Origin: Halobacterium sp. DL1
Lineage (GTDB): Archaea; Halobacteriota; Halobacteria; Halobacteriales; Halobacteriaceae
Length of the DNA stretch: 64,000 nt
Reading direction: 5' to 3'
NCBI GenBank assembly: GCA_000230955.3
Contig: CP007060.1
Location: 1-64,000, forward strand
Shown: piece by piece, positions 9,244 through 18,501 of the stretch
Layout: each line of letters starts with the position of its first letter
Numbering within the stretch: position 1 is the first letter of the stretch
Made by a program: the position numbers and the translations under genes
Notes under the pieces: generated by a model
Told to the model about the DNA's origin: nothing
The model's input: only the letters and a program-made list of their open reading frames with translations
Databases searched by the model: none

Positions 9244-10416
9244 ATGCGCGAGGACTTTCTCCTCCTGAACCCCGGCCCCGTCCCCGTGACGCGGGCGGTC
9301 CGAGACGCGATGGCTGAACCGATGGTCTCCCACCGCTCGGCGGATTTCGAGGCCGTCTACGAGCGCGCACAGGACCACCTCGACTACGTGTTCGAACACT
9401 CGGCACCGAGCGGTCTCACGACGTCCAGCGGCGGCACCTCGCTCATCCTCAACGGCACCGCGACGATGGGGATGGAGGCCGCCGTCGCGAACCTCACGGA
9501 CGACGACAGCGAGGTCGTCTCCGTCGTCAACGGGAAGTTCGGCCGCCGGTTCGCCCGCATCGCGGACCGACACGCCGACGTGACCCGCGTGGAGTTCGAC
9601 TGGGGCGAACCCGTCGACGTCGACGCGGTCGCGGACGCAGTGAGCGACGACACGGACGTCGTCACGATGGTCCACAACGAGACGAGTTCGGGCATCCTCA
9701 ACCCCGTGGAGGCGGTCGGTGAACTCGCCAGCGAGCAGGACGCGCGCTACGTCGTCGACGGCGTGACGAGCATCGGCGGCGACGAGTTCCGCATCGACGA
9801 CTGGCACGTCGACGTCGCCGTCACGGACGGCCAGAAGGCGCTCGCGGCGCCGCCGGGTATCAGCGCGCTGTACGTGACCGAGGCGGCAGAAGCCTACCTC
9901 GACGGCGAGAGCGCGCCGTTCTACGAGGACCTCGACTGGCACCTCCGGAAGGCCGAGTCCCACCAGACGCCTTTCACGAGCGCCGTCCCGCTGTTCCGCG
10001 GTCTTGCCGAAGCGGTCTCGGATATCCGCGAGGAGGGGATGCCCGACCGCATCGAGCGCCACCGCCGGCAGGCCGCGGCGTTCCGCGACGCGTTCCACGC
10101 GATGGGCCTGGAGTCGTTCCCGCGGCTGAACGAGGACGCGGAGTACTCGAACACCGTCACCGGAATGGTTCTGCCAGCGGGCGCGCGCGGTGACGACGCC
10201 CCCGCGTTCTTCGACGCCGTCGAGGCGCGAGGTGTCTCCATCAGCGGCGGGCAGGGCCACCTGGGCGGGGACATTTTCCGGGTCTCGAACATGGGGAACA
10301 TCACGAGCGAGCAGCTCCTCCGGGGCGTGCGCACCATCGGCGAGGCGTTCGACGAGGTCGGCGTCGACGTCGACACGGACGCGGCCCTCGATGCCGCTCG
10401 GGACCGACTGCGCTAG
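9244..10416 (+). CDS. Class V aminotransferase (serine-pyruvate/alanine-glyoxylate type)
   Basis: The 390-residue PLP enzyme has the family N terminus LLNPGPVPV, the cofactor aspartate in VVDGVTSIGG (about 170-179) and the Schiff-base lysine in DGQKAL (Lys198). It most likely moves an amino group between serine or alanine and glyoxylate or pyruvate. The exact substrate cannot be told from sequence. With serA and serB 8-10 kb away, a serine-related role fits, but the genes are not linked in one operon. The ATG at 9244 is preferred; the 48 upstream codons cover the promoter region before ligA. Confidence 0.88.
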   Translation: MREDFLLLNPGPVPVTRAVRDAMAEPMVSHRSADFEAVYERAQDHLDYVFEHSAPSGLTTSSGGTSLILNGTATMGMEAAVANLTDDDSEVVSVVNGKFGRRFARIADRHADVTRVEFDWGEPVDVDAVADAVSDDTDVVTMVHNETSSGILNPVEAVGELASEQDARYVVDGVTSIGGDEFRIDDWHVDVAVTDGQKALAAPPGISALYVTEAAEAYLDGESAPFYEDLDWHLRKAESHQTPFTSAVPLFRGLAEAVSDIREEGMPDRIERHRRQAAAFRDAFHAMGLESFPRLNEDAEYSNTVTGMVLPAGARGDDAPAFFDAVEARGVSISGGQGHLGGDIFRVSNMGNITSEQLLRGVRTIGEAFDEVGVDVDTDAALDAARDRLR

Positions 10417-11579
10417 GCGGCCACCTTCTTCGGCGCGAGTCTCACGAGCGCGGGGAGCGCGAGCGCCGCGAGCAGCAACTCCGCCCCGCCAGCGAGGAGG
10501 AACGCGTCTGCGAACCCCCACTGCTCGGCGACCCAGCCGCCGCCGACGATGCCTGCGAGGAACCCCAGTGAGCCGGCGGCGTTGAAGCCAGCCATGCTGA
10601 CGCCGCGCTCGTCGTCGCCGGCCACGTCGGTGACGAGCGCCATCGTCGCGGGCGCCATCAGCGCGCCGAGCACGCCGACGACGACCATCCCGCCCTGCGC
10701 GAGCAGCAGGCTGGGCGCGAGGCCGACGCCGACGACGGCGAGGCCGTAGGTCGCGGAGCCGGCGGCGATGGGGAGCGTGCGGCCGACGCGGTCGGAGAGC
10801 TTCCCGAACGGATACTGGAGGAGCGCGAACGGCGCGAAGAACAGCGCGAGCGTGAGCCCCGTTTCGCCGGCGCCGAGGCCGAACTCCTGCCGGAAGTACA
10901 GCGTCCCGACGAGCGCGAAGAAGCCCGCTGTGAAGCGGTCGATGAAGCCGAACGCGAACGGGACGCCGAGCGCCGGCCGGTCGGCGAGGACGCGGAACCC
11001 TTCGCGGAGCGAGTCGCCGTGGCCCGAGGGCGCGCGGTCCGGCACGCGCAGCGCGAACAGTCCCGCGAGCACGAGGACGACGCTCCCGACGACGAGCGGC
11101 GCGCGAACCGCGAACTCGGTGAGCTGGCCGCCGACCGGTGCGCCGAGCGCGGTGCCGAGGCCGATGGCGATGCCGGCGGCGCCCATGTCCTTGCCGTGGT
11201 CGTCGGAGAGGTCCATTAGCATCGTCATCGCGAGCGAGAACGCGCCGATGGTGGCCGCGCCCTGGGCCGCCCGGAGGACGAGCGCGCCCGCGAGGCCGAC
11301 GTCGAGGACGGCGAGCGCGGCGTAACCGAGGCCGCCGCCGACGGCGCCCGCAGCGATGAACGGAACGCGCCGGCCGGCACGGTCGCTGAGGGCGCCCCAG
11401 ACGCCCGCGAACGCGACGAAGGCGGCGAACTCCGCGGCGAGGAACCACCGGCTGGCGGTCTCCGGGTCGTCCGCGCGGAACGCCGCGACGAGGTCGGTGG
11501 CGCCGGGGTAGAGGAGCACCTGGGCGAACAGCACCGCGAAGACGACGCCCGCCAGCGAGGCGCGCTCCCGCCTGACCAT
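10413..11579 (-). CDS. MFS transporter
   Basis: The 388-residue protein has about 12 hydrophobic helices and the MFS loop 2-3 motif variant GALSDRAGRR, with a second loop GKLSDRVGRT in the C-terminal half. It is a secondary carrier in the drug:H+ antiporter-like group; the substrate is unknown. It is convergent with the aminotransferase and overlaps its stop by 4 bp. It starts at ATG 11579. Confidence 0.9.
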   Translation of the reverse strand: MVRRERASLAGVVFAVLFAQVLLYPGATDLVAAFRADDPETASRWFLAAEFAAFVAFAGVWGALSDRAGRRVPFIAAGAVGGGLGYAALAVLDVGLAGALVLRAAQGAATIGAFSLAMTMLMDLSDDHGKDMGAAGIAIGLGTALGAPVGGQLTEFAVRAPLVVGSVVLVLAGLFALRVPDRAPSGHGDSLREGFRVLADRPALGVPFAFGFIDRFTAGFFALVGTLYFRQEFGLGAGETGLTLALFFAPFALLQYPFGKLSDRVGRTLPIAAGSATYGLAVVGVGLAPSLLLAQGGMVVVGVLGALMAPATMALVTDVAGDDERGVSMAGFNAAGSLGFLAGIVGGGWVAEQWGFADAFLLAGGAELLLAALALPALVRLAPKKVAA

Positions 11580-11691
11580 GCCAGCCGGTTAGGAGGGACT
11601 GGCTATGAACGCGGTGGAATCGGCCACCCCGCCGGGCAAACGTTGCCGTAACTGACGCGCATATTTGACGGGAGAACTATTACTCGTAGCA

Positions 11692-12975
11692 ATGACTGAC
11701 GCGAGCCACGGGCCGCGCACCCGGAGCGTCCACGCGGGCCACGAACCGGACGCGACTGGCGCCCGGGCGCCCCCCATCCACCAGACCACCTCCTACGTCT
11801 TCCCCAGCGCCGACGAGGCGGCCGCTCGCTACGCCCTCGACTCCGAGGCCGACGTCTACTCCCGCATCTCCAACCCCACCGTCTCCATCCTCGAGGACCG
11901 CCTCGCCAGCCTCGAAGGCGGCGTCGACGCCGTCGCCACGAACGCCGGAATGGGCGCCATCGACGCCATCACCACCACGCTCGCCGAGAGCGGGCGCAAT
12001 ATCGTCGCGGGCGCCGAGATGTACGGCGGCACCGCGTCGTACTTCTCGCACATCGCGAGCAAGCGCGGCGTTGGCATCCGCACCGTCGACGCGCTCGACC
12101 CCGAGGCCGTCGCCGACGCCATCGACGACGACACCGCGTTCGTCCACGTCGAGACGGTCGCCAACCCGTCGCTCGTCACGCCCGACTTCGAGGAACTCGC
12201 CGCCGTCGCCCACGAACGCGCCGTCCCGCTCGTGGTGGACAACACGTTCGCGACGCCCCACCTCTGCCGCCCCATCGAGCACGGCGCCGACGTCGTCTGG
12301 GAGTCCACCACGAAGTGGATCCACGGCGCCGGCACCACGCTCGGGGGTGTCGTCGTCGACGGCGGGACGTTCCCCTGGGACCACGCGGACGCGAACTTCC
12401 CGGAGCTCTCCGGGGAGAACCCCGCCTACGGTTTCGACTTCACGGAGCGCTTCGGCGAGCGCGCGTTCGCCGCCGCCGTCCGCCAGCGCGCCGTCCGTTC
12501 CTGTGGCACCGGCCAGACGGCCTTCGACGCCTGGCAGACACTCCAGGGCGTCGAGACCCTCCCGCTCCGGGTGGAGAAGCACTGCCAGAACGCCCGGGCG
12601 CTCGCCGAGGCGCTACGCGAGAACCCCGACGTCGCGTGGGTCTCGTATCCAGGACTGGACGACCACCCGACCCACGACGCCGCGAGCGAGTATCTCGAGG
12701 GCGGGTTCGGCGGGATGCTCACGTTCGGTCCCGAAGGGGGCTTCGACGCCGCCAAGGCCGTCTGCGAGGGCGTCGAACTCGCCTCGTTCCTCGCGAACGT
12801 CGGCGACGCGAAGACGCTCGTCGTCCACCCCGCCAGCACCACGCACGCACAGCTAGACGCCGAGGAACAGCGCGAGGCGGGCGTCGCGCCCGACATGGTC
12901 CGCGTCTCCGTCGGCATCGAGGACGCCGCTGACATCGTCGCGGACTTCGAGCAGGCGCTGCGGGGTGCCCGCTGA
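11692..12975 (+). CDS. Cys/Met metabolism PLP enzyme (O-acetylhomoserine sulfhydrylase or cystathionine gamma-synthase)
   Basis: The 427-residue protein belongs to the trans-sulfuration PLP family: [10 protein letters not shown] near the N terminus, SRISNPT, and the PLP lysine in STTKWIHG (Lys208). Its length and the QTTSYVF motif favour O-acetylhomoserine aminocarboxypropyltransferase. It overlaps metX by one base (TGATG), so the two form an operon in which MetX makes the acetylated substrate. A TATA-like sequence lies about 30 nt before the ATG (catatttgac region). A close paralogue follows at 14237. Confidence 0.9.
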   Translation: MTDASHGPRTRSVHAGHEPDATGARAPPIHQTTSYVFPSADEAAARYALDSEADVYSRISNPTVSILEDRLASLEGGVDAVATNAGMGAIDAITTTLAESGRNIVAGAEMYGGTASYFSHIASKRGVGIRTVDALDPEAVADAIDDDTAFVHVETVANPSLVTPDFEELAAVAHERAVPLVVDNTFATPHLCRPIEHGADVVWESTTKWIHGAGTTLGGVVVDGGTFPWDHADANFPELSGENPAYGFDFTERFGERAFAAAVRQRAVRSCGTGQTAFDAWQTLQGVETLPLRVEKHCQNARALAEALRENPDVAWVSYPGLDDHPTHDAASEYLEGGFGGMLTFGPEGGFDAAKAVCEGVELASFLANVGDAKTLVVHPASTTHAQLDAEEQREAGVAPDMVRVSVGIEDAADIVADFEQALRGAR

Positions 12976-14156
12976 TGCCGTCGACGAGCATCGGGTCCTT
13001 CGAGTTCGACTGCGGACAGAGCGTCGAGGACCTCACCGTCGCCTACGAGACGTACGGCGAATTCACTGGCGACAACGCCGTCCTCGTCTGTCACGCGCTC
13101 ACGGGCAGCCAGTACGTCCGCGGCGGCGAAGGGGGGCAGGGCCGGGGCTGGTGGCACGACGTCGTCGGCCCCGGGAAGGCCATCGACACGAATCGCTACT
13201 ACGTCGTCTGCGCGAACGTCCCCGGGTCGTGCTACGGGACGGACGGCCCGTCCAGCGAGGGACCGGACGGCGAACCGTGGGGGACCGAGTTCCCGCCGGT
13301 CACCGTCGGCGACTGGACGCGCAGTCAGCGCCGCCTGCTCGACGAACTCGGTGTCGGCCGCCTGCACGCCGTCCTCGGCGGGAGCGTCGGCGGCATGAAC
13401 GCCCTCGACTGGGCGCGGCGCTACCCCGACGACGTCCGCCGCGTCGCCGCCATCGCCGCCGCGCCGCGCCTCGACGCGCAGTGTCTCGGGCTGAACGCCG
13501 TCGCGCGCCGCGCTATCCGCAGCGACCCGAACTGGAACGGCGGCGACTACTACGGCGGCGACCCGCCGGAGGGCGGCCTCGCGATGGCCCGCCAGCTCGG
13601 CCACCTGATGTACCTCTCGAAGGACTCGATGGCCCAGAAGTTCGGCCGCCGGACCGCGGGCCGGGCGTCCGGCAGCGACCCGTTCCCCACCGACGAGGCT
13701 GCCGCGTTCTTCCCCTACCGCGACGTCGAGTCCTACCTCGACTACCAGGCCGAGAAGTTCACGGACCGCTACGATGCGAACAGCTACCTCTACCTCACGC
13801 GGGCGATGGACGACTACGATCTCGCCGAGGGGTACGACTCGGACGCCAGCGCCATCGGCGCGTTCACCGGCGAAGCGCTGCTCATGTCGTTCACCGGCGA
13901 CTGGCACTTCACCGTCGAGCAGAGCGAGGAACTCGCCGAGGCGTTCCGCGAGCGCGACGTCCTCGTCGCCCACCACGTCGTCGACTCCGACCACGGCCAC
14001 GACGCGTTCCTCGTCGAACCCGAGTCCGTCGGTCCGCCGCTGAAGGACTTCCTCGCCGACGGCGTCGCCGGCGCCTCGGTCACGGACACCGTCGAACACG
14101 AGGACGACGACCGCACGCGGTACGCGCCCGTCCACAACAGCCTCTTCTCCGGATAG
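12975..14156 (+). CDS. metX: Homoserine O-acetyltransferase
   Basis: It acetylates homoserine with acetyl-CoA, the committed step to methionine. The 393-residue alpha/beta-hydrolase has an N-terminal strand-rich part, the nucleophile in GGSVGGMN (Ser137), and candidate acid and base in TGDWHFT and SDHGHDAF near the C terminus. Family members may use succinyl-CoA instead; sequence alone does not settle this. The start overlaps the stop of the upstream sulfhydrylase. Confidence 0.92.
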   Translation: MPSTSIGSFEFDCGQSVEDLTVAYETYGEFTGDNAVLVCHALTGSQYVRGGEGGQGRGWWHDVVGPGKAIDTNRYYVVCANVPGSCYGTDGPSSEGPDGEPWGTEFPPVTVGDWTRSQRRLLDELGVGRLHAVLGGSVGGMNALDWARRYPDDVRRVAAIAAAPRLDAQCLGLNAVARRAIRSDPNWNGGDYYGGDPPEGGLAMARQLGHLMYLSKDSMAQKFGRRTAGRASGSDPFPTDEAAAFFPYRDVESYLDYQAEKFTDRYDANSYLYLTRAMDDYDLAEGYDSDASAIGAFTGEALLMSFTGDWHFTVEQSEELAEAFRERDVLVAHHVVDSDHGHDAFLVEPESVGPPLKDFLADGVAGASVTDTVEHEDDDRTRYAPVHNSLFSG

Positions 14157-14236
14157 AACCGCGACTGCTGTTGTAGAGACCGGCAGGTACTGCAGGTGAC
14201 TACCGGGCTTAACCCGCTACCGCTCCTCCCAACGGT

Positions 14237-15526
14237 ATGGCTGACGACTACGGCTTCGACACGAACAGCGTCCACGCGGGCCAGGACGTCGACCCGACCA
14301 CCGGGTCGCGCGCACCGCCGATCTACCAGACCACCTCGTACGTCTTCGAGGACAGCGACGACGCCGCCGCGCAGTTCGGCCTCGAGAAGCCCGGCTACAT
14401 CTACTCGCGGCTGATGAACCCAACCGTCGAGACGCTCCAGGAGCGCCTCGCGGCACTCGAGGGCGGCGTCGGTGCCGTCGCCACCTCCTCCGGGATGGCG
14501 AGCCTCGACCTCGCTACCTTCCTGCTGGCGAGTGCGGGCGACAACATCGTCGCGTCCAGCGACCTCTACGGCGGGACGTACACCTACCTCACGCACAGCG
14601 TCGAGCGCCGCGGCGTCACGACGGAGTTCGTCGACGTCCTCGACTACGACGCCTACGAGGCGGCCATCGACGAGGACACGGCCTACGTGCTCGTCGAGAC
14701 CATCGGCAACCCGAGCCTGAAGACGCCGGACCTCGAGCGCATCGCGGAGATCGCCCACGACAACGGCGTCCCGCTGATGGTCGACAACACGTTCCCCACG
14801 CCGTACCTCTGCAACCCCATCGAGCACGGCGCGGACATCGTCTGGCACTCGACCACGAAGTGGATCCACGGCGCGGGGACGACGGTCGGCGGGGCGCTCG
14901 TCGACGCGGGCAGCTTCCCGTGGGCCGAGCACGCCGAGAAGTACCCCGAGATAGCGGCGGAGAACCCGGCGTACCACGGCGTCAACTTCGCCGAGGCGTT
15001 CGGGGAGGCGGCGTTCACGTACGCCGGCATCGCGCGCGGCCTGCGCGACCTGGGCAACCAGCAGTCGCCGTTCGACGCGTGGCAGACCCTCGAGAAACTG
15101 GAGTCGCTGCCCCTCCGGATGGAGAAACACTGCGAGAACGCCCAGCAGATCGCGGAGTACCTCCAGGACCACGACGACGTGTCGTGGGTCACCTACCCCG
15201 GCCTCGAGGACCACCCGACCCACGACACCGCCACGGAGTACTTCGGCGGCGAGTACGGCGGGATGATCACGTTCGGCCTCGAGGGCGGCTACGACGCCGC
15301 GCAGGCGACCACGGAGAACACGGAACTGGCGAGCCTGGTGGCGAACGTCGGCGACGCGAAGACGCTCATCATCCACCCCGCCAGCACCACGCACCAGCAG
15401 CTCACCGACGAGGAACAGGAGAACGCGGGCGTCACCGGCGACCTGGTGCGCCTCTCGGTCGGCATCGAGGACCCCGCGGACGTCGTTGCGGACCTCGAAC
15501 GCGCCATCGAGGCCGCCTCCCAGTAA
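14237..15526 (+). CDS. O-acetylhomoserine sulfhydrylase (second copy)
   Basis: The 429-residue PLP enzyme has SVHAGQDVD at the N terminus, YIYSRLMNPT and the lysine in STTKWIHG (Lys208, the same position as in the copy at 11692). It would use sulfide or cysteine with the acetylhomoserine made by MetX. It has its own promoter: gggcttaaccc lies about 28 nt before the ATG. It differs from the first copy throughout, so this is an old duplication, perhaps with divided roles (sulfide versus cysteine). Confidence 0.92.
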   Translation: MADDYGFDTNSVHAGQDVDPTTGSRAPPIYQTTSYVFEDSDDAAAQFGLEKPGYIYSRLMNPTVETLQERLAALEGGVGAVATSSGMASLDLATFLLASAGDNIVASSDLYGGTYTYLTHSVERRGVTTEFVDVLDYDAYEAAIDEDTAYVLVETIGNPSLKTPDLERIAEIAHDNGVPLMVDNTFPTPYLCNPIEHGADIVWHSTTKWIHGAGTTVGGALVDAGSFPWAEHAEKYPEIAAENPAYHGVNFAEAFGEAAFTYAGIARGLRDLGNQQSPFDAWQTLEKLESLPLRMEKHCENAQQIAEYLQDHDDVSWVTYPGLEDHPTHDTATEYFGGEYGGMITFGLEGGYDAAQATTENTELASLVANVGDAKTLIIHPASTTHQQLTDEEQENAGVTGDLVRLSVGIEDPADVVADLERAIEAASQ

Positions 15527-16174
15527 CTACTCGCGGAGGCGGTGCACGAGCGAACTCCGCTGCTCGTACGTCTGGTAGGCGGCAGAGGCGACGACGACGC
15601 AGAAGACCACGACCGCCCACGTCCCCGCGCTCAGCGCGCCGACGACGGGCACCCCGATTCTCGCGGCGACCACGAGCAGCACGCCGAGCACGCCGAGCGC
15701 GCCGTAGAACTCGCTGTACGCCAGCCCGTACTTCGGCACCACTTCCATGTAGACGCCGAGCGTCGAGGCGTTCGTCGCTGGCGTCACTTCCTTCGTGTTC
15801 TCGTCGTAGTCCACGACGCCGAGTCCAGCGAGTTTCGGGAGGTGGGTCTGCTGGAGGGAGATGTAGACGCTCTGCCGGACGTCCCGGGGCGGCGGGTCGG
15901 CGTCGGCTTCGCGGGCCGCGATGGCTTCCGAGAGCTCCCGCGTCGTCACTGGTTCGCCGGCGTCCCCGAGCAGTTCGAGGACCATCCGGCGTCGGTCGTT
16001 CCGGAGGACGTCGTGGATCTCTCCCTCGGCGAGTTCGCCCCCCGCTCCCCCCGTGCCGTCGAAGCCGCTGCTCGTTGTCAACCTTGCACAGTCTGTGTTC
16101 AATCTAGTCGATAAGTGTTTGGTTGTGTCACTGACCACGACGGCGAGCACTGGCGGCTCGGCGAGATAGCTCAT
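15527..16174 (-). CDS. Membrane-anchored HTH regulator (DUF7344-like)
   Basis: The protein (up to 215 residues) has a winged-helix segment at about 50-120 (HDVLRNDRRRMVLELLGD, then a hinge and QQTHLPKLAGLGVVDYD) and two C-terminal membrane helices (about 157-200). This layout is common in haloarchaeal regulators of unknown target; I recall it as DUF7344. The start is uncertain: the ATG at 16174 is only about 12 nt from the TATA-like ttaatt, so a leaderless start may be a GTG at 16150 or 16138. Its stop abuts the sulfhydrylase stop. Confidence 0.75.
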   Translation of the reverse strand: MSYLAEPPVLAVVVSDTTKHLSTRLNTDCARLTTSSGFDGTGGAGGELAEGEIHDVLRNDRRRMVLELLGDAGEPVTTRELSEAIAAREADADPPPRDVRQSVYISLQQTHLPKLAGLGVVDYDENTKEVTPATNASTLGVYMEVVPKYGLAYSEFYGALGVLGVLLVVAARIGVPVVGALSAGTWAVVVFCVVVASAAYQTYEQRSSLVHRLRE

Positions 16175-16407
16175 TAAGCACCAATTAAGAAAGGGTCAGA
16201 GCGTCGTACGAACGGATGCCCGGGTGCGGAACCACCAGTGTGCCCTGGCCATTTCACCCGGTGCTCCCGCGATCCACCCGTCGCGGGGTTCGGAACGCAG
16301 TCTTTCTCTCGGCTCCCGGACCAGTCAACGCCCACGGAGCTAATTCCACGCACTCGGCGCCGAAGGTATGTCCAACGTTTAACTCGCACGCTCGGAATCG
16401 TAGCGTG

Positions 16408-17124
16408 ATGTCGGGCCAACACGAAGACGCTGACGTGTCGACTGAACAGGCAGCCGAACCGCAGGCCGTGGGGGAGCGGCCGGCCGCAGAACCGTCGATT
16501 ACGGACCTCGCCACCGACCCGGCGACGAAGGCGTACGTGAAGTTCCTCACCGCCTGTTTCGCGCTGGTCGGCGCAGCGGCGGGCCTCGGCGCGCTGTTCG
16601 TCGGGTTCATCGGTGGAGCGCCGCTCTCGCCCGAGACGGTGGTGAGTCCCAGTACGTTCGTCCAGAACTTCGACGCGGTCATGGGACAGCTGTACGTCAA
16701 CCGCCTGGCGTTCCAGGCGATGAACGCCGCACCGCTCGTCGCGGGCGTCCTGGGGGTCGCCGGCGGATTCTACGTTGCGAGTAATCTGGACGGCTCCGAC
16801 CGTCACACGTACGTCGCGAGCGCGCTCGGCGGTGGCGTCGGTGCGTTCGCCCTGGTCGTGGTCGTCGGCGTGCTCGGCTCGTTCGCCATCTCGGCGGTGC
16901 CGATGCCCCAGCCGACCGAGACGGCGTCCGCGTTCGGCGGCCTCTCCTCGATGGAGACGTCCCAGCTCCAGAGCGCCTCCGGCGCCATCTCCGCGGTGTA
17001 CATCGGCGGAACGAAGCTCGCCTTCGACAAGCTGGCGTTCAACGCCGTCGCCATCGGCGCGGGCGTCGGCCTCGTCAGCGCGGCGGCCGCCTACGTCAGC
17101 CGGGAGTACGCGCCGACGCACTGA
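16408..17124 (+). CDS. Four-helix membrane protein, paralogue A
   Basis: I do not recognise this 238-residue protein. It has a polar N-terminal tail (1-40) and four membrane helices with a polar loop between the first two. It shares with the next gene the start MSGQ, the segment before helix 1 (PSITDLATDPATK here, PSYVDLLTAPLTK there) and the same topology. A TATA-like cgtttaac is about 30 nt before the ATG. Transport, envelope or anchor roles are all possible. Confidence 0.7.
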   Translation: MSGQHEDADVSTEQAAEPQAVGERPAAEPSITDLATDPATKAYVKFLTACFALVGAAAGLGALFVGFIGGAPLSPETVVSPSTFVQNFDAVMGQLYVNRLAFQAMNAAPLVAGVLGVAGGFYVASNLDGSDRHTYVASALGGGVGAFALVVVVGVLGSFAISAVPMPQPTETASAFGGLSSMETSQLQSASGAISAVYIGGTKLAFDKLAFNAVAIGAGVGLVSAAAAYVSREYAPTH

Positions 17125-17156
17125 GCGTTCGAAGTACCACTCTCGTAACTATCGGA

Positions 17157-17168
17157 AACTTATAAGTT
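17157..17168 (+). promoter_or_regulatory. Palindromic TATA box of paralogue B
   Basis: AACTTATAAGTT is a perfect 12-bp palindrome containing a TATA core. Its centre lies about 29 nt before the ATG at 17192, which predicts a leaderless transcript. Confidence 0.7.
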
Positions 17169-17191
17169 GGACAGCGGGTATTCTGCGTTCG

Positions 17192-17809
17192 ATGTCAGGA
17201 CAAGGGAGCGAACCAGGAGGAGAACCGCAGCCGACTACGCACCAGCAGCCACAGCGGACCGCCGAGCCGTCGTACGTCGACCTGCTCACCGCGCCGCTGA
17301 CCAAGCGCTTCGCGACGTTCGCGAGCGCGACGGGCGCCGGCACCGGCGTCGGCCTCGGCGTGATGTTCCTCCTGCTGAAGTTCGCCGGGAAGCCGGCCAT
17401 CGAGTCGCCGGACGGCGGGTTCGCGTCGCAGTCGCCCAAGGCGGGCGAGATCGCGGCGACGCAGTTCGTCAACCAGGCCGCGCAGCTCGCCATCTACGTG
17501 CTACCGCTGCTCGCCGCGGCGCTCGCGGCGGTGCTCGGACTGTACGCCGCTCGAAGGCTCGACGTGGGAGACCGGGAGACGTTCGTCGCGGCCGCGGTCG
17601 GTGGCCTCGTCGGGGCGGGCGTGCTCGTCGTCGTCGGGACGTTCTTCGTCTCGATGGGCTTCGGCAGCGTCACCGTCGAGGGTCAGCAGGCCGTCCGGAA
17701 GCCCGGCAGCGTCGCGTTCGGTAACCTCGTCGTGAACGCAGTCGCAGTCGGCCTCGGCGCGGCGGTGCTGTCCACCGTCACCTCGTGGGCCGACCGCACG
17801 CAGGCCTAG
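17192..17809 (+). CDS. Four-helix membrane protein, paralogue B
   Basis: The 205-residue protein has a Gln/Pro/Gly-rich N terminus (1-25) and four hydrophobic helices (about 48-67, 92-114, 127-150, 175-195). It is a tandem paralogue of the gene at 16408 but has its own promoter 67 bp after it. No catalytic motif is seen. Its stop overlaps the end of serB by 4 bp. Confidence 0.7.
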   Translation: MSGQGSEPGGEPQPTTHQQPQRTAEPSYVDLLTAPLTKRFATFASATGAGTGVGLGVMFLLLKFAGKPAIESPDGGFASQSPKAGEIAATQFVNQAAQLAIYVLPLLAAALAAVLGLYAARRLDVGDRETFVAAAVGGLVGAGVLVVVGTFFVSMGFGSVTVEGQQAVRKPGSVAFGNLVVNAVAVGLGAAVLSTVTSWADRTQA

Positions 17810-18444
17810 TCGAGCAGTCCTCGCTCCCCGAACAGTTCCTCCAGTTCTTCCACCGACGAGACGGAGACGTCGCAGTGGTCGTCGACGCCGGATTTCGGCT
17901 CGAAGCCGACCGCGAACCCGGCCTCCTCGAGCATCGGAACGTCGTTGGCGCCGTCGCCAACGGCGACCGCCTCCTCGGGCGTCTCGTCGAACTCCCCGCA
18001 CGCTTGCCAGAGCGCGTCGTCCTTCGTCCCCTCGACGAGCGGCCCCTCGACGTCGCCAGTGAGGCCGTCGTCGTCCGCCGGCAGGCGGTTCGCGACCACG
18101 CTGTCGGCCTCGGCGTCCGCCGCCTCGAGGGCCGCCTCCACGCCCGGCGCGAACCCACCGGTGAGGACGACGACGGTGACGCCGGCGTCCCGGAGCGAGC
18201 GAATCAGGTCGCCGGCCCCCTCCCGCAGGCGGACGTCGCCGTAGACGTCCTCGGTGTCGTCGTTCGAGAGGCCCGCGACGAGTTTCGCGCGCTCCCGGAG
18301 GCTCTCCGGATAGGAGAGTTCCCCGCGCATCGCGCGCTCGGTTATCTCGGCGACCTCGTCGCCGACGCCGTGGCGCGCGGCGAGTCGGTCGAGCATCTCG
18401 GAGTCGGCGAGCGTGCCGTCGAAGTCGAACGCGACCAGAGTCAT
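17806..18444 (-). CDS. serB: Phosphoserine phosphatase
   Basis: It removes phosphate from O-phosphoserine, the last step of serine synthesis. The 212-residue HAD enzyme has motif I DFDGT (nucleophile Asp7, acid Asp9), motif II in VVLTGGF, a lysine in EGTKDD and motif IV VGDGANDVPM. A cap region with the AMRGELSYPESLRER segment fits SerB. serA lies 2 kb away in the opposite direction. Confidence 0.93.
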   Translation of the reverse strand: MTLVAFDFDGTLADSEMLDRLAARHGVGDEVAEITERAMRGELSYPESLRERAKLVAGLSNDDTEDVYGDVRLREGAGDLIRSLRDAGVTVVVLTGGFAPGVEAALEAADAEADSVVANRLPADDDGLTGDVEGPLVEGTKDDALWQACGEFDETPEEAVAVGDGANDVPMLEEAGFAVGFEPKSGVDDHCDVSVSSVEELEELFGERGLLD

Positions 18445-18501
18445 TACGGGGTCGTTCGCGGCGGGGCGGGAAAAACGTCGCTGCCGTGGCAGAGATTGGG
18501 G

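Noticed and set aside
9211-11448. Minus-strand open frame of 745 codons
   Set aside because: Shadow of the aminotransferase and the MFS gene; the translation is Arg/Pro-rich and spans two real convergent genes.
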